This document shows positions 1 through 5,360 of a stretch of DNA of 5,360 nt, piece by piece. The DNA lies in NCBI GenBank assembly GCA_947474875.1, contig CANJKY010000328.1:1-5360 (forward strand), read 5' to 3'. Made by a program: the position numbers and the translations under genes. The DNA is from Gemmataceae bacterium (lineage in GTDB: Bacteria; Planctomycetota; Planctomycetia; Gemmatales; Gemmataceae). Under the pieces are notes generated by a model, which worked only from the letters and a program-made list of their open reading frames with translations, was not told the origin of the DNA and made no database searches. Numbering within the stretch: position 1 is the first letter of the stretch; each line of letters opens with the position of its first letter.

Positions 1-477
1 CACCTTGATGGCCACGTCCCGCTGCAGGCACGGGTCGAACCCGTGCAGCACTACCCCCATCCCGCCGCGGCCGATCAGCCGGACGATCTCGAACTCGCCG
101 AACGTGCCAATGCGGCCGGGCTTGTCGGTCGGGGTGAGGAACCGCAGGTCGTCGTCCAGGTCCGGGGTGAGGGCTTTGACCGTGCTGGTACGGGTGACCT
201 CCACCACTACCCGGTCGATGGCCTTCCACAACTGCGACTGTTTCGGCGGGGCGTGGCGGTCGATATGCCGGACGGCCTCGGGCAGCTGCGGCGTCTCGGC
301 GGTGGCCAGGGTGTCCATCCGGTCCTGGCAGCCGGGGCACCCGCCGACGTGGTCGCACAGCCGGTCGGTTTCGTCCGGTGCCAGGTCGCCGTGGATCAGC
401 CCCTGCAACTCCCTCTTCGACGGGCACGGGGTGCCGACGGCGTCGGGCGGGGTCTGGGTGGCGCTGTGCTGGGACAT
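1..477 (-). CDS. Ser/Thr protein kinase with N-terminal zinc-finger-like domain (partial, N-terminal 159 residues)
   Basis: This is the N-terminal part of a Hanks-type Ser/Thr kinase, which would phosphorylate protein substrates using ATP. The reading frame is open from ATG (475-477) to the left edge. Residues 134-159 hold the start of the catalytic domain: a glycine-rich loop GRGGMGVV (136-143), then VAIK with the ATP-anchoring lysine at 158 (bases 4-6). The rest of the catalytic domain lies outside the window. Near the N-terminus, H43-x3-C47-x2-C50 in the context DHVGGCPGC resembles the zinc-binding signature of anti-sigma (ZAS/zf-HC2) domains. No membrane segment is visible in residues 1-159. 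The gene begins 10 bases after the sigma factor stop. A GAGGCG lies about 17 bases upstream inside the sigma gene, too far for a normal ribosome site, so translational coupling is likely. Kinases next to ECF sigma factors are common in planctomycetes. That the kinase regulates this sigma factor is inference. Confidence 0.9.
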   Translation of the reverse strand, partial: MSQHSATQTPPDAVGTPCPSKRELQGLIHGDLAPDETDRLCDHVGGCPGCQDRMDTLATAETPQLPEAVRHIDRHAPPKQSQLWKAIDRVVVEVTRTSTVKALTPDLDDDLRFLTPTDKPGRIGTFGEFEIVRLIGRGGMGVVLHGFDPCLQRDVAIKV

Positions 478-487
478 ACGGGAGAGT

Positions 488-1096
488 TTACCACGCCTCG
501 GTTTCGGCGGTGATCGTCTGTACTTCTTCTCGGAGTCGGGCGGTCACCCGGCTCTTGGCAACGTATACCGCCCCGGGAGACATCTTTAACTCGGAACCGA
601 CTTCGGCGGCCGACTTCCCCTCCACCGCCGTGCCCCAGAACGCCTTCCAGGTGTTCGGCTGGAACTCGTGCTTCACCCGGTCCATCGCCTTCGCCGCCAG
701 CCGCCGCTGGTACTCCAGTTCCCACACCCCTTCCGGGTCGTCCCGCGTCTCGGCTGTGCTGTCCAGTTGCTCGTGGGTGCCGCTGTCCCCACTCGCCTTC
801 GGGCGGTTCTTGTTGGCCGACAGGAAGTTGTAGATCTTGTTCCGGGTGATGGTGTACAGCCAGCCGCGGAAGGTGCCCCGCTTCGGGTCGTAGTCCAGTT
901 TGGGGGCGTTACGGGCGACGCTGCGCAACACATCCTGCACCAGGTCGGCGGCGTCCGCGTCCTGAAGCCCCCTCTTGCGGGAGAACCCGTAGATGACCGG
1001 GCCGTACAGCCGGGCGAATTCCGCCCACGCCTCCGAATCCGCCCCGTCCCGGATGCGGTTCAGCAGGGTGATCCGGGTTGCGGGTGCCTCCGCCAT
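488..1096 (-). CDS. RNA polymerase ECF-type sigma factor (sigma-70 family)
   Basis: This is a 202-residue extracytoplasmic-function sigma factor, which would direct RNA polymerase to a specific promoter set. Residues about 25-95 form sigma region 2: the core-binding helix is seen in DLVQDVLRSVARN (51-63), and the -10-recognition part in RGTFRGWLYTITRNKIYNFL (73-92). A polar linker follows (about 96-125). Region 4 spans about 129-190, with a helix-turn-helix in SAAEVGSELKMSPGAVYVAKSR (162-183, split around the turn at SPG), which would contact the -35 element. The length is normal for a two-domain ECF factor, and no extra C-terminal domain is present. I chose the ATG at 1094-1096 because sigma homology begins soon after it; the open frame runs up to 1414, but that extension would overlap nagA and looks like nothing. 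GGGGGA (1107-1112) is a weak ribosome site 10 bases upstream. The kinase gene follows immediately, suggesting a two-gene operon of the planctomycete ECF-kinase type. Confidence 0.93.
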   Translation of the reverse strand: MAEAPATRITLLNRIRDGADSEAWAEFARLYGPVIYGFSRKRGLQDADAADLVQDVLRSVARNAPKLDYDPKRGTFRGWLYTITRNKIYNFLSANKNRPKASGDSGTHEQLDSTAETRDDPEGVWELEYQRRLAAKAMDRVKHEFQPNTWKAFWGTAVEGKSAAEVGSELKMSPGAVYVAKSRVTARLREEVQTITAETEAW

Positions 1097-1146
1097 GCGG
1101 ATTTCGTCCCCCGTCGGGTGGGCCTGCGTGCGGCTCAACGAAATAG

Positions 1147-1152
1147 TATTAT
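1147..1152 (+). promoter_or_regulatory. Candidate -10 element for nagA
   Basis: TATTAT on the plus strand matches the -10 consensus at five of six positions and would place the nagA transcription start near 1159, about 34 bases before its GTG. No convincing -35 is found 16-18 bases upstream (the sequence there is CTGCGTG), so the call is weak. It overlaps the minus-strand -10 on the same AT-rich core. Confidence 0.22.
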
Positions 1153-1176
1153 CGTGGGGCGAGATCGTTTTGCCAG
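1148..1176 (-). promoter_or_regulatory. Candidate sigma-70-like promoter for the ECF sigma-kinase operon
   Basis: Read on the minus strand, CTGGCA (1171-1176, four of six matches to TTGACA) is followed after exactly 17 bases by GATAAT (1148-1153, five of six matches to TATAAT). The expected transcription start is near 1141, giving a leader of about 45 bases before the sigma start codon at 1096. It sits in the only AT-rich patch of an otherwise GC-rich intergenic region. Planctomycete promoters are not well defined, so this is a consensus match only. Confidence 0.4.
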
Positions 1177-1182
1177 TCCGCC

Positions 1183-1188
1183 GGAGGA
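1183..1188 (+). promoter_or_regulatory. Shine-Dalgarno site that fixes the nagA start
   Basis: GGAGGA, a strong match to the anti-Shine-Dalgarno sequence, ends four bases before the GTG at 1193-1195. The spacing is short but workable. It supports the GTG over the in-frame GTG at 1154 and over longer upstream extensions, none of which has a comparable site. Confidence 0.6.
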
Positions 1189-1192
1189 GAGC

Positions 1193-2305
1193 GTGCCGGT
1201 TCACGCCCGTCATTACCGCACCGGAGAGCCGCTCACCGTCACGTTCGATGCCGGAAACGTGGCGTCCGTCATCCCGACCGATCGGCCCGCGACCGGCTGG
1301 ATCGCTCCTGCTTTTTTCGACGTTCAGATCAACGGCTGCCACGGCGTCGGGTTCACCAGCCCGCACCTCACCCTGGAACAGGTGGCCGAGGTGGTGAGCC
1401 GGTGTCGGACCCACGGCATTGGCACCCTCCTTCCGACGGTCATCACGTCACCCCCGGACACGCTCGCCCACGCCTTCGACATCCTCCGCCGGGCGGTGGA
1501 AGTGGACGCGGAACTGGCCCGGGCCGTTCCGGGATTTCACCTGGAGGGGCCGTTCATTTGCCCGGACGACGGGCCGCGGGGTGCCCACCCGCGGAACGCC
1601 ATCCGCGACCCCGATTACGACGAGTTCCGCCGCCTCCAGGACCGGGCCGGCGGGCGGATACGCATGCTCACGCTCGCCCCGGAGCGGCCGGGGGCGTTGC
1701 CGCTGATCGAACATCTGACCGCCGACGGGGTGGTGGTGGCGATCGGACACACGGCGGCGACGGGGACGCAAATCCGCGACGCGGTGGTGGCCGGGGCGAA
1801 GCTGAGTACGCACCTGGGCAACGGCTGCCACGCGGTGCTGCCGCGGCACGACAACTACATGTGGGAGCAGTTGGCGTGCGACGACATGCTGGCCAGCGTG
1901 ATCGCCGACGGACACCACCTGCCGCCGGCCGTGCTGAAGTCGATCGTCCGCGGGAAGACGCCGGGGCGGGTGATCCTGACGTGCGACGCCGGCACGTTCG
2001 CCGGGTACGACCCCGGCCGCTACCGCGACTGGGGCACCGAGGTGGAGGTGCTGCCGGGCGGGAAGATCGTGGTGCCGGGCACGCCGTTCCTGGCCGGGTC
2101 CGGGGTGTTCACCGACACCTGCGTGGGGCATATCATCCGAACGGCCGGGGTGAGTCTGGCCGAGGCGGTCGAGATGGCGAGCGTCCGCCCGCGGCAACTG
2201 CTCGGCCTGCCGGTGCCGGAGATTGAGGTGGGTAGCACCGGGCCGTTCGTGCTGTTCGACTGGCAACCGGGCGGTAACGTGATCGTTCGGCAGGCGATCG
2301 GTTAA
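1193..2305 (+). CDS. nagA: N-acetylglucosamine-6-phosphate deacetylase (NagA-type amidohydrolase)
   Basis: This is a 370-residue cytoplasmic amidohydrolase, close to the usual NagA length. NagA removes acetate from GlcNAc-6-phosphate to give glucosamine-6-phosphate in amino-sugar use and cell-wall recycling. The NagA family signature DVQINGCHGVGF (43-54) carries Q-x-N where most amidohydrolases have H-x-H. HLEGPF (116-121) gives metal ligand E118, and RGAH follows (129-132). GHTAA (185-189) gives H186, THLGNG (206-211) gives H207, ADGHH (238-242) gives H241, and CDA (264-266) gives the catalytic acid D265. These line up with E. coli E131, H195, H216, H251 and D273. The loop after H207 reads GNGCHAV rather than the usual F/Y-NAM, so substrate preference could differ. 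The gene starts at GTG 1193 with GGAGGA just upstream. It diverges from the sigma factor gene and converges on the 687-residue gene. No nagB or sugar transporter lies nearby. Confidence 0.88.
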   Translation: MPVHARHYRTGEPLTVTFDAGNVASVIPTDRPATGWIAPAFFDVQINGCHGVGFTSPHLTLEQVAEVVSRCRTHGIGTLLPTVITSPPDTLAHAFDILRRAVEVDAELARAVPGFHLEGPFICPDDGPRGAHPRNAIRDPDYDEFRRLQDRAGGRIRMLTLAPERPGALPLIEHLTADGVVVAIGHTAATGTQIRDAVVAGAKLSTHLGNGCHAVLPRHDNYMWEQLACDDMLASVIADGHHLPPAVLKSIVRGKTPGRVILTCDAGTFAGYDPGRYRDWGTEVEVLPGGKIVVPGTPFLAGSGVFTDTCVGHIIRTAGVSLAEAVEMASVRPRQLLGLPVPEIEVGSTGPFVLFDWQPGGNVIVRQAIG

Positions 2306-4365
2306 CGGTTCGCGTTCGCTCCCATCCGCCGGCGGATGAGCAGGATCAGCACCAGCGTCGGCACGCCGATGGCCACGAACCACCACGCGCTGGGTGCGGT
2401 CCTCTGGCCGGCGCCATGACCCGGCCCTTTGCCGAGCAACTCTTCCTTCGGATCGGCGGGCTGGGCGTCCGGCGGCGGCGGTTCGCGGTCGGCATGCTCC
2501 TTCGCCCACCGGTCGATCCGCTCGATCTCCCGGTCCACCTCGGTCGGGGTCAACTTGTCCCACCGCCTCAACTCGCACAGGTCGAACCCGGCAGTACGGT
2601 TGATGATCCCGCCGATCTGCTCGCGGGTGGAATGGACGGTGCGAGGCGGGTTGAAGTCGCGGTGGAACGACACCGACGGCATCAGCCAGTCCTGCCGCAG
2701 GTGCTTGCTCAAGGTGGGGATGTCCGCGGCCGTCGGCCGCAGGCCGGCCGGCGCCCACTCGTTCCTCCGGTTGTACGGCTTCGCCCCGACTAGCGCGTTC
2801 AGCGGGTTCACCAGCTTCGACCGGCCGCGGCGTAGCCCCCACGCCGCGTCGTCCGATATCCCGCACGGCTCGGCGTACTGGGCGGCATGCAAGTCCGCCC
2901 CGCCGGGCTGCCCGTCCTGGAACCCGTTCAGCAGCCGCAGCCGCTCGCACAGGTAGTCGATCTGCTGCTCCCGCGTGGACGTCTTGCAGAACCGCTCCCA
3001 CTCGTCGAGGGTGGGCAGGGCGAAGGCGGCGAAGTCATCGCGGCGGCGGGGCAACTCTTCGACGAGTCGCAGGGCATACCGGTGTAACAGTGTGTCCGGG
3101 TAGTGTTTGGCGATCGCCTCGGCGTGTTTCAGCGCGACGCTGTAATCCCGGTCGCCGGCGAACGCCACCAGCATCCGGTGCCCGGCCACGATGCCCATCT
3201 CGTACCGGAAGCGGTCGATCAGGTCGGCGTCGCGGTGCAGGGTGTCGAGCGCCGGGAACAGCACACGGGCGGCAAGCTCGAACTGCCCGGTCGAGTACAG
3301 CCGGTATGCGATGAGCGTTTCGGGCACGCTCGCTCCAGTGCCGCGGAACTGGCCCCGAAATCCGCCCCGCTCGGAGAACTCGTAGCTCCTGTCACCGTCC
3401 GCCCGCACTCGCTCGATCCGTTCCGCCTCGCCCGCCAGCGTGAGCGGGTCAAGGCCGGTCAGCTTCAGCCCGTTGCCTTCGTCCCTGCCGGACCGCTTCA
3501 TTACACGAACGCGACCGAACTCGGTGTACACCCTCACCTCGTCGCCGTCGTCGGCCAGCAGCCAGCCGCGAGAGACGACGGATTCCGGCGGGGTCCGCAG
3601 CGTGGTTTGCTCGGTGGCGACCACGAACTGGGCATCCGCTGGAGGCGGGTCGAGCCACAGCTTGCCCACCTCGGCCATCAGGTCGGCGATCGGCTTCGAC
3701 TTCACCGCGGCGATCGGGTCGAACGGGGGTGGCTCGGGATAGCCGAGCTTGCGGTTCAGGGCGCGGGCCGAATCCCGCACGCTCAGCCGGAGGTGCTGAC
3801 ACAGCGGAGCCAACTGCTCCGGTGTCAGTCGTTCGCCGTGACCCGCAATTTGCTTAATCAAGTCTGTCACAAGCGCCAGGTTGGACGACGTGAGCACAGC
3901 GGCCCGCACCTTCGCCGCGTCCGGCCCGGGCAACTTCGCCAGCGCCTGGGCTGCCAGCAGTTGGTGGGGCGGGTACGGGTCGTATTCCAGGTACCAACGC
4001 AGCAGCGGCAACGAGGCCACCGCCGGGTTGCTGGAGGCGAGCCACTGGGCCGGGTACCGCCGCAGGTTGCGGGCCGGGTTCTCCCCGCCCGCACTCCAGA
4101 ACGGCGTCGCCTGCCACGGCGCCGTGCCGGACGTTTCGTCCTTCGCCGCCTGGTCGAGTACGCCCACCAGAAATGTGGCGGCGGCTTCGTCTCCCGCCCC
4201 GAGCCGGATGGCGCCGACTCGAACGGCGTGCCAAAGCGGGCGGCCGTTCTGCTCGTAGTATCCGTTCAACAACGGGCGGATGTCGGCCGCGTCCGGCAGC
4301 GGGGCGGAAGTGTAGTCCGTTGTGAACTCGGTGACGAGCAGGCAGACGGCGACGGCGGCGATCAT
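2302..4365 (-). CDS. Membrane-anchored protein of unknown function with HEAT/TPR-like helical regions
   Basis: I do not recognise a named family for this 687-residue protein. Residues 2-11 (IAAVAVCLLV) form a short hydrophobic stretch that may be a signal peptide, although it lacks the usual positive charge before it. Residues about 40-210 are alanine- and leucine-rich helices resembling HEAT-type repeats. About 245-345 looks more strand-rich and charged, and about 347-440 has TPR-like helical pairs. A more distinctive conserved-looking block, rich in W, N, P and R, runs about 505-600. A proline-rich linker (628-640) precedes one membrane helix (WWFVAIGVPTLVLILLI, 661-677) and a terminal RRR. 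By the positive-inside rule the bulk of the protein would face outward with a short cytoplasmic tail. ATG 4363-4365 is the only sensible start because an in-frame TAA lies 27 bases before it. The gene follows the transporter by 30 bases, so they are probably co-transcribed. No catalytic motif is evident; scaffolding or binding is a guess. Confidence 0.85.
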   Translation of the reverse strand: MIAAVAVCLLVTEFTTDYTSAPLPDAADIRPLLNGYYEQNGRPLWHAVRVGAIRLGAGDEAAATFLVGVLDQAAKDETSGTAPWQATPFWSAGGENPARNLRRYPAQWLASSNPAVASLPLLRWYLEYDPYPPHQLLAAQALAKLPGPDAAKVRAAVLTSSNLALVTDLIKQIAGHGERLTPEQLAPLCQHLRLSVRDSARALNRKLGYPEPPPFDPIAAVKSKPIADLMAEVGKLWLDPPPADAQFVVATEQTTLRTPPESVVSRGWLLADDGDEVRVYTEFGRVRVMKRSGRDEGNGLKLTGLDPLTLAGEAERIERVRADGDRSYEFSERGGFRGQFRGTGASVPETLIAYRLYSTGQFELAARVLFPALDTLHRDADLIDRFRYEMGIVAGHRMLVAFAGDRDYSVALKHAEAIAKHYPDTLLHRYALRLVEELPRRRDDFAAFALPTLDEWERFCKTSTREQQIDYLCERLRLLNGFQDGQPGGADLHAAQYAEPCGISDDAAWGLRRGRSKLVNPLNALVGAKPYNRRNEWAPAGLRPTAADIPTLSKHLRQDWLMPSVSFHRDFNPPRTVHSTREQIGGIINRTAGFDLCELRRWDKLTPTEVDREIERIDRWAKEHADREPPPPDAQPADPKEELLGKGPGHGAGQRTAPSAWWFVAIGVPTLVLILLIRRRMGANANR
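2323..2338. repeat. 16-base perfect palindrome near the convergent gene ends
   Basis: CATCCGCCGGCGGATG is its own reverse complement. It lies 18 bases past the nagA stop, inside the last codons of the opposing gene, where it encodes part of the RRRMG tail. As RNA it could fold into a 6-pair stem with a CCGG loop. No T-run follows on either strand, so a factor-independent terminator is doubtful, and in GC-rich coding sequence it may be chance. Confidence 0.3.
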
Positions 4366-4395
4366 GGGGCACCCGCGGCGGGCGGAGGCGGATTA

Positions 4396-5360
4396 CTACT
4401 CCGACGAGGCGGCGGACAGTGCGGATTCCACCGCCGGTGTAACAGGCGGCTTGCCGCTCTCGTCCCGCTGCACCTGGAGGAGCGGGCGGCCGATCACCAG
4501 GGCGATGAGCAGGGTCATTCCCGCCGCCCCCAGGAACAGGAACGTGGGCAGCCGCTTGTTGTCGTAGTTCGGCGACGGCGGCTGACCCGCCGGGGCCAGT
4601 TCGAAGTACGGCACCCCGTCCAGGTCGAACCGGGTGACGCCCACCCGCATGCCCTCTTTCACGCGCGTGGACACCTCGACGTTGGCCTCGGGTTTCGTTT
4701 TGCCGATCACGTCGTTCATGATCTCGCGGAACGTCAGCGGCTTGAGGTCTTCCGGCCGTTCGCCCGGGGTGATCGTGGTACCGTCGTCCCGCGCCACCTC
4801 GAAGTACACCGGCCGGCCGCGGTGCAGTACCAGCTCCTTCAGCTCGCCGTCGCCCAACTGCTGGCGGTTCGTCATCTCCGGGGCCACCCCGGACTTCTGC
4901 GCCACCGTCACCACCCCGAAGAACAAGAGGGAAGAGGCGATCGCCCCGGTCACGTTGATGAAGTTGCTGGTGGCGATCATCTCCCCCTTGCTCGACTTCG
5001 GTGCCCGGTGCTGGAGCAGGGTGTACAGCGGGACGATGTAGAACCCGGTGAAGAACCCGACGGCGACGGTGCTGGCCACCAGCACACCGGTGCTCTGCAT
5101 GAACACGGCCGCGCTCACCAGAGCCAGGATCATGCCCGCCGCGCCGAACAGCACGAACCGCAACTCCACCCGCCGCCCGGACAGCAGACCGGCGAGTGGA
5201 CTGCCCAGCCCGATGCCGAACGCCACCGTGCCGACGATCACGCTCGTCTTCAGCTCGTCCCACCGCGGGTTCTGCGATTCGCCGAGCATGTACACCGCCG
5301 CCCGCATGAACGCCACCACGAAGGTGAAGAAGGCTATCCCCATGAGCGCCACCCGCAGCG
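4396..5360 (-). CDS. Major facilitator superfamily transporter, LplT/Aas-like (partial, C-terminal half)
   Basis: The frame is open to the right edge, so the N-terminal half of this inner-membrane transporter lies outside the window; about 320 residues are visible. Numbering from the GTG at 5350-5352, membrane helices occur at about 4-24, 36-58, 64-84, 87-112, 131-151 and 268-288, matching TM7-TM12 of a 12-helix MFS protein. GSPLAGLLSGRRVE (50-63) fits the loop between TM8 and TM9. GFFTGFYIVPLYTLLQHRAP (99-118) closely resembles the corresponding segment of LplT and the MFS part of Aas, which flip lysophospholipids across the inner membrane for re-acylation. That substrate is inferred from motif likeness only. 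An insertion of about 116 hydrophilic residues (152-267) separates TM11 and TM12 and should face the periplasm; this is atypical for MFS. The gene ends in tandem stops TAG-TAA, followed 30 bases after the TAG by the membrane-anchored protein. Confidence 0.85.
   Translation of the reverse strand, partial: LRVALMGIAFFTFVVAFMRAAVYMLGESQNPRWDELKTSVIVGTVAFGIGLGSPLAGLLSGRRVELRFVLFGAAGMILALVSAAVFMQSTGVLVASTVAVGFFTGFYIVPLYTLLQHRAPKSSKGEMIATSNFINVTGAIASSLLFFGVVTVAQKSGVAPEMTNRQQLGDGELKELVLHRGRPVYFEVARDDGTTITPGERPEDLKPLTFREIMNDVIGKTKPEANVEVSTRVKEGMRVGVTRFDLDGVPYFELAPAGQPPSPNYDNKRLPTFLFLGAAGMTLLIALVIGRPLLQVQRDESGKPPVTPAVESALSAASSE

Noticed and set aside
1137..1155. A possible ECF-type promoter (AAC followed by CGT) upstream of nagA
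   Set aside because: The 13-base gap is shorter than the spacing typical of ECF promoters, and the flanking bases do not match, so no autoregulation or nagA control can be claimed from it.
668..1192. Upstream in-frame extension of nagA, including an alternative GTG start at 1154
   Set aside because: The extension runs antisense through the sigma factor gene and shows no NagA likeness. The GGAGGA next to GTG 1193 gives a much better start.
1097..1414. Upstream in-frame extension of the sigma factor
   Set aside because: The extra 106 residues overlap the nagA 5' end, have no sigma-factor likeness and would erase the intergenic promoter region.
1402..2226. A 274-codon plus-strand open frame inside nagA
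   Set aside because: It is a second-frame shadow made almost entirely of R, G, P and A.
1448..3001. A 517-codon open frame on the minus strand opposite nagA and the end of the neighbouring gene
   Set aside because: It is a GC-driven shadow frame: the translation is rich in R, A, G and P with no recognisable domain, and it overlaps nagA and a second well-supported gene.
3854..5263. A 469-codon minus-strand open frame across the transporter and the unknown membrane protein
   Set aside because: It overlaps two convincing genes on the same strand in another frame, and its composition is the arginine/glycine-rich pattern of shadow translation.
1..5360. Mobile elements, CRISPR arrays, tRNA or rRNA genes, phage or defence genes
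   Set aside because: I found no direct-repeat arrays, terminal inverted repeats with a transposase, cloverleaf-like sequences or defence-protein motifs. The window is accounted for by five genes and one short intergenic region.

Overview
The window is GC-rich and almost completely coding. It most resembles a planctomycete chromosome, probably Gemmataceae or a relative. That placement is inferred from three things: an ECF sigma factor directly upstream of a Hanks-type Ser/Thr kinase whose N-terminus carries a zinc-finger-like motif, a typical planctomycete arrangement; large membrane proteins of unknown function; and high GC with weak ribosome binding sites. No 16S or other phylogenetic marker is present.

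Layout, left to right. (1) Positions 1-1096, minus strand: an ECF sigma factor (488-1096) followed after 10 bases by the start of a Ser/Thr protein kinase (1-477) that runs off the left edge just after its ATP-binding lysine. (2) Positions 1097-1192: a 96-base divergent intergenic region, the only real non-coding stretch. Its single AT-rich core can be read as a -10 element on both strands. (3) Positions 1193-2305, plus strand: an N-acetylglucosamine-6-phosphate deacetylase (NagA-type amidohydrolase) with its catalytic residues intact but a variant metal-site loop. (4) Positions 2302-4365, minus strand: a 687-residue membrane-anchored protein of unknown function. It converges on nagA, and the two genes share overlapping stop codons within one TTAA. 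(5) Positions 4396-5360, minus strand: the C-terminal half of a major facilitator superfamily transporter, LplT/Aas-like, that enters from the right edge. It is 30 bases upstream of the 687-residue gene and probably in the same operon.

How they may work together. The sigma factor and kinase form a regulatory pair, probably with the kinase sensing a signal and acting on the sigma factor. The divergent nagA would feed GlcNAc-6-P from amino-sugar or cell-wall turnover into glucosamine-6-P. The transporter and the unknown membrane protein form a second, envelope-related unit. I see no sequence evidence that the sigma factor controls nagA or the transporter operon. No mobile element, CRISPR array, tRNA, rRNA or phage gene is visible. 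Nothing here is a clear new system. The features most worth a second look are the zinc-finger/kinase fusion, the roughly 116-residue insertion in the transporter, the NagA variant loop and the uncharacterised 687-residue protein.
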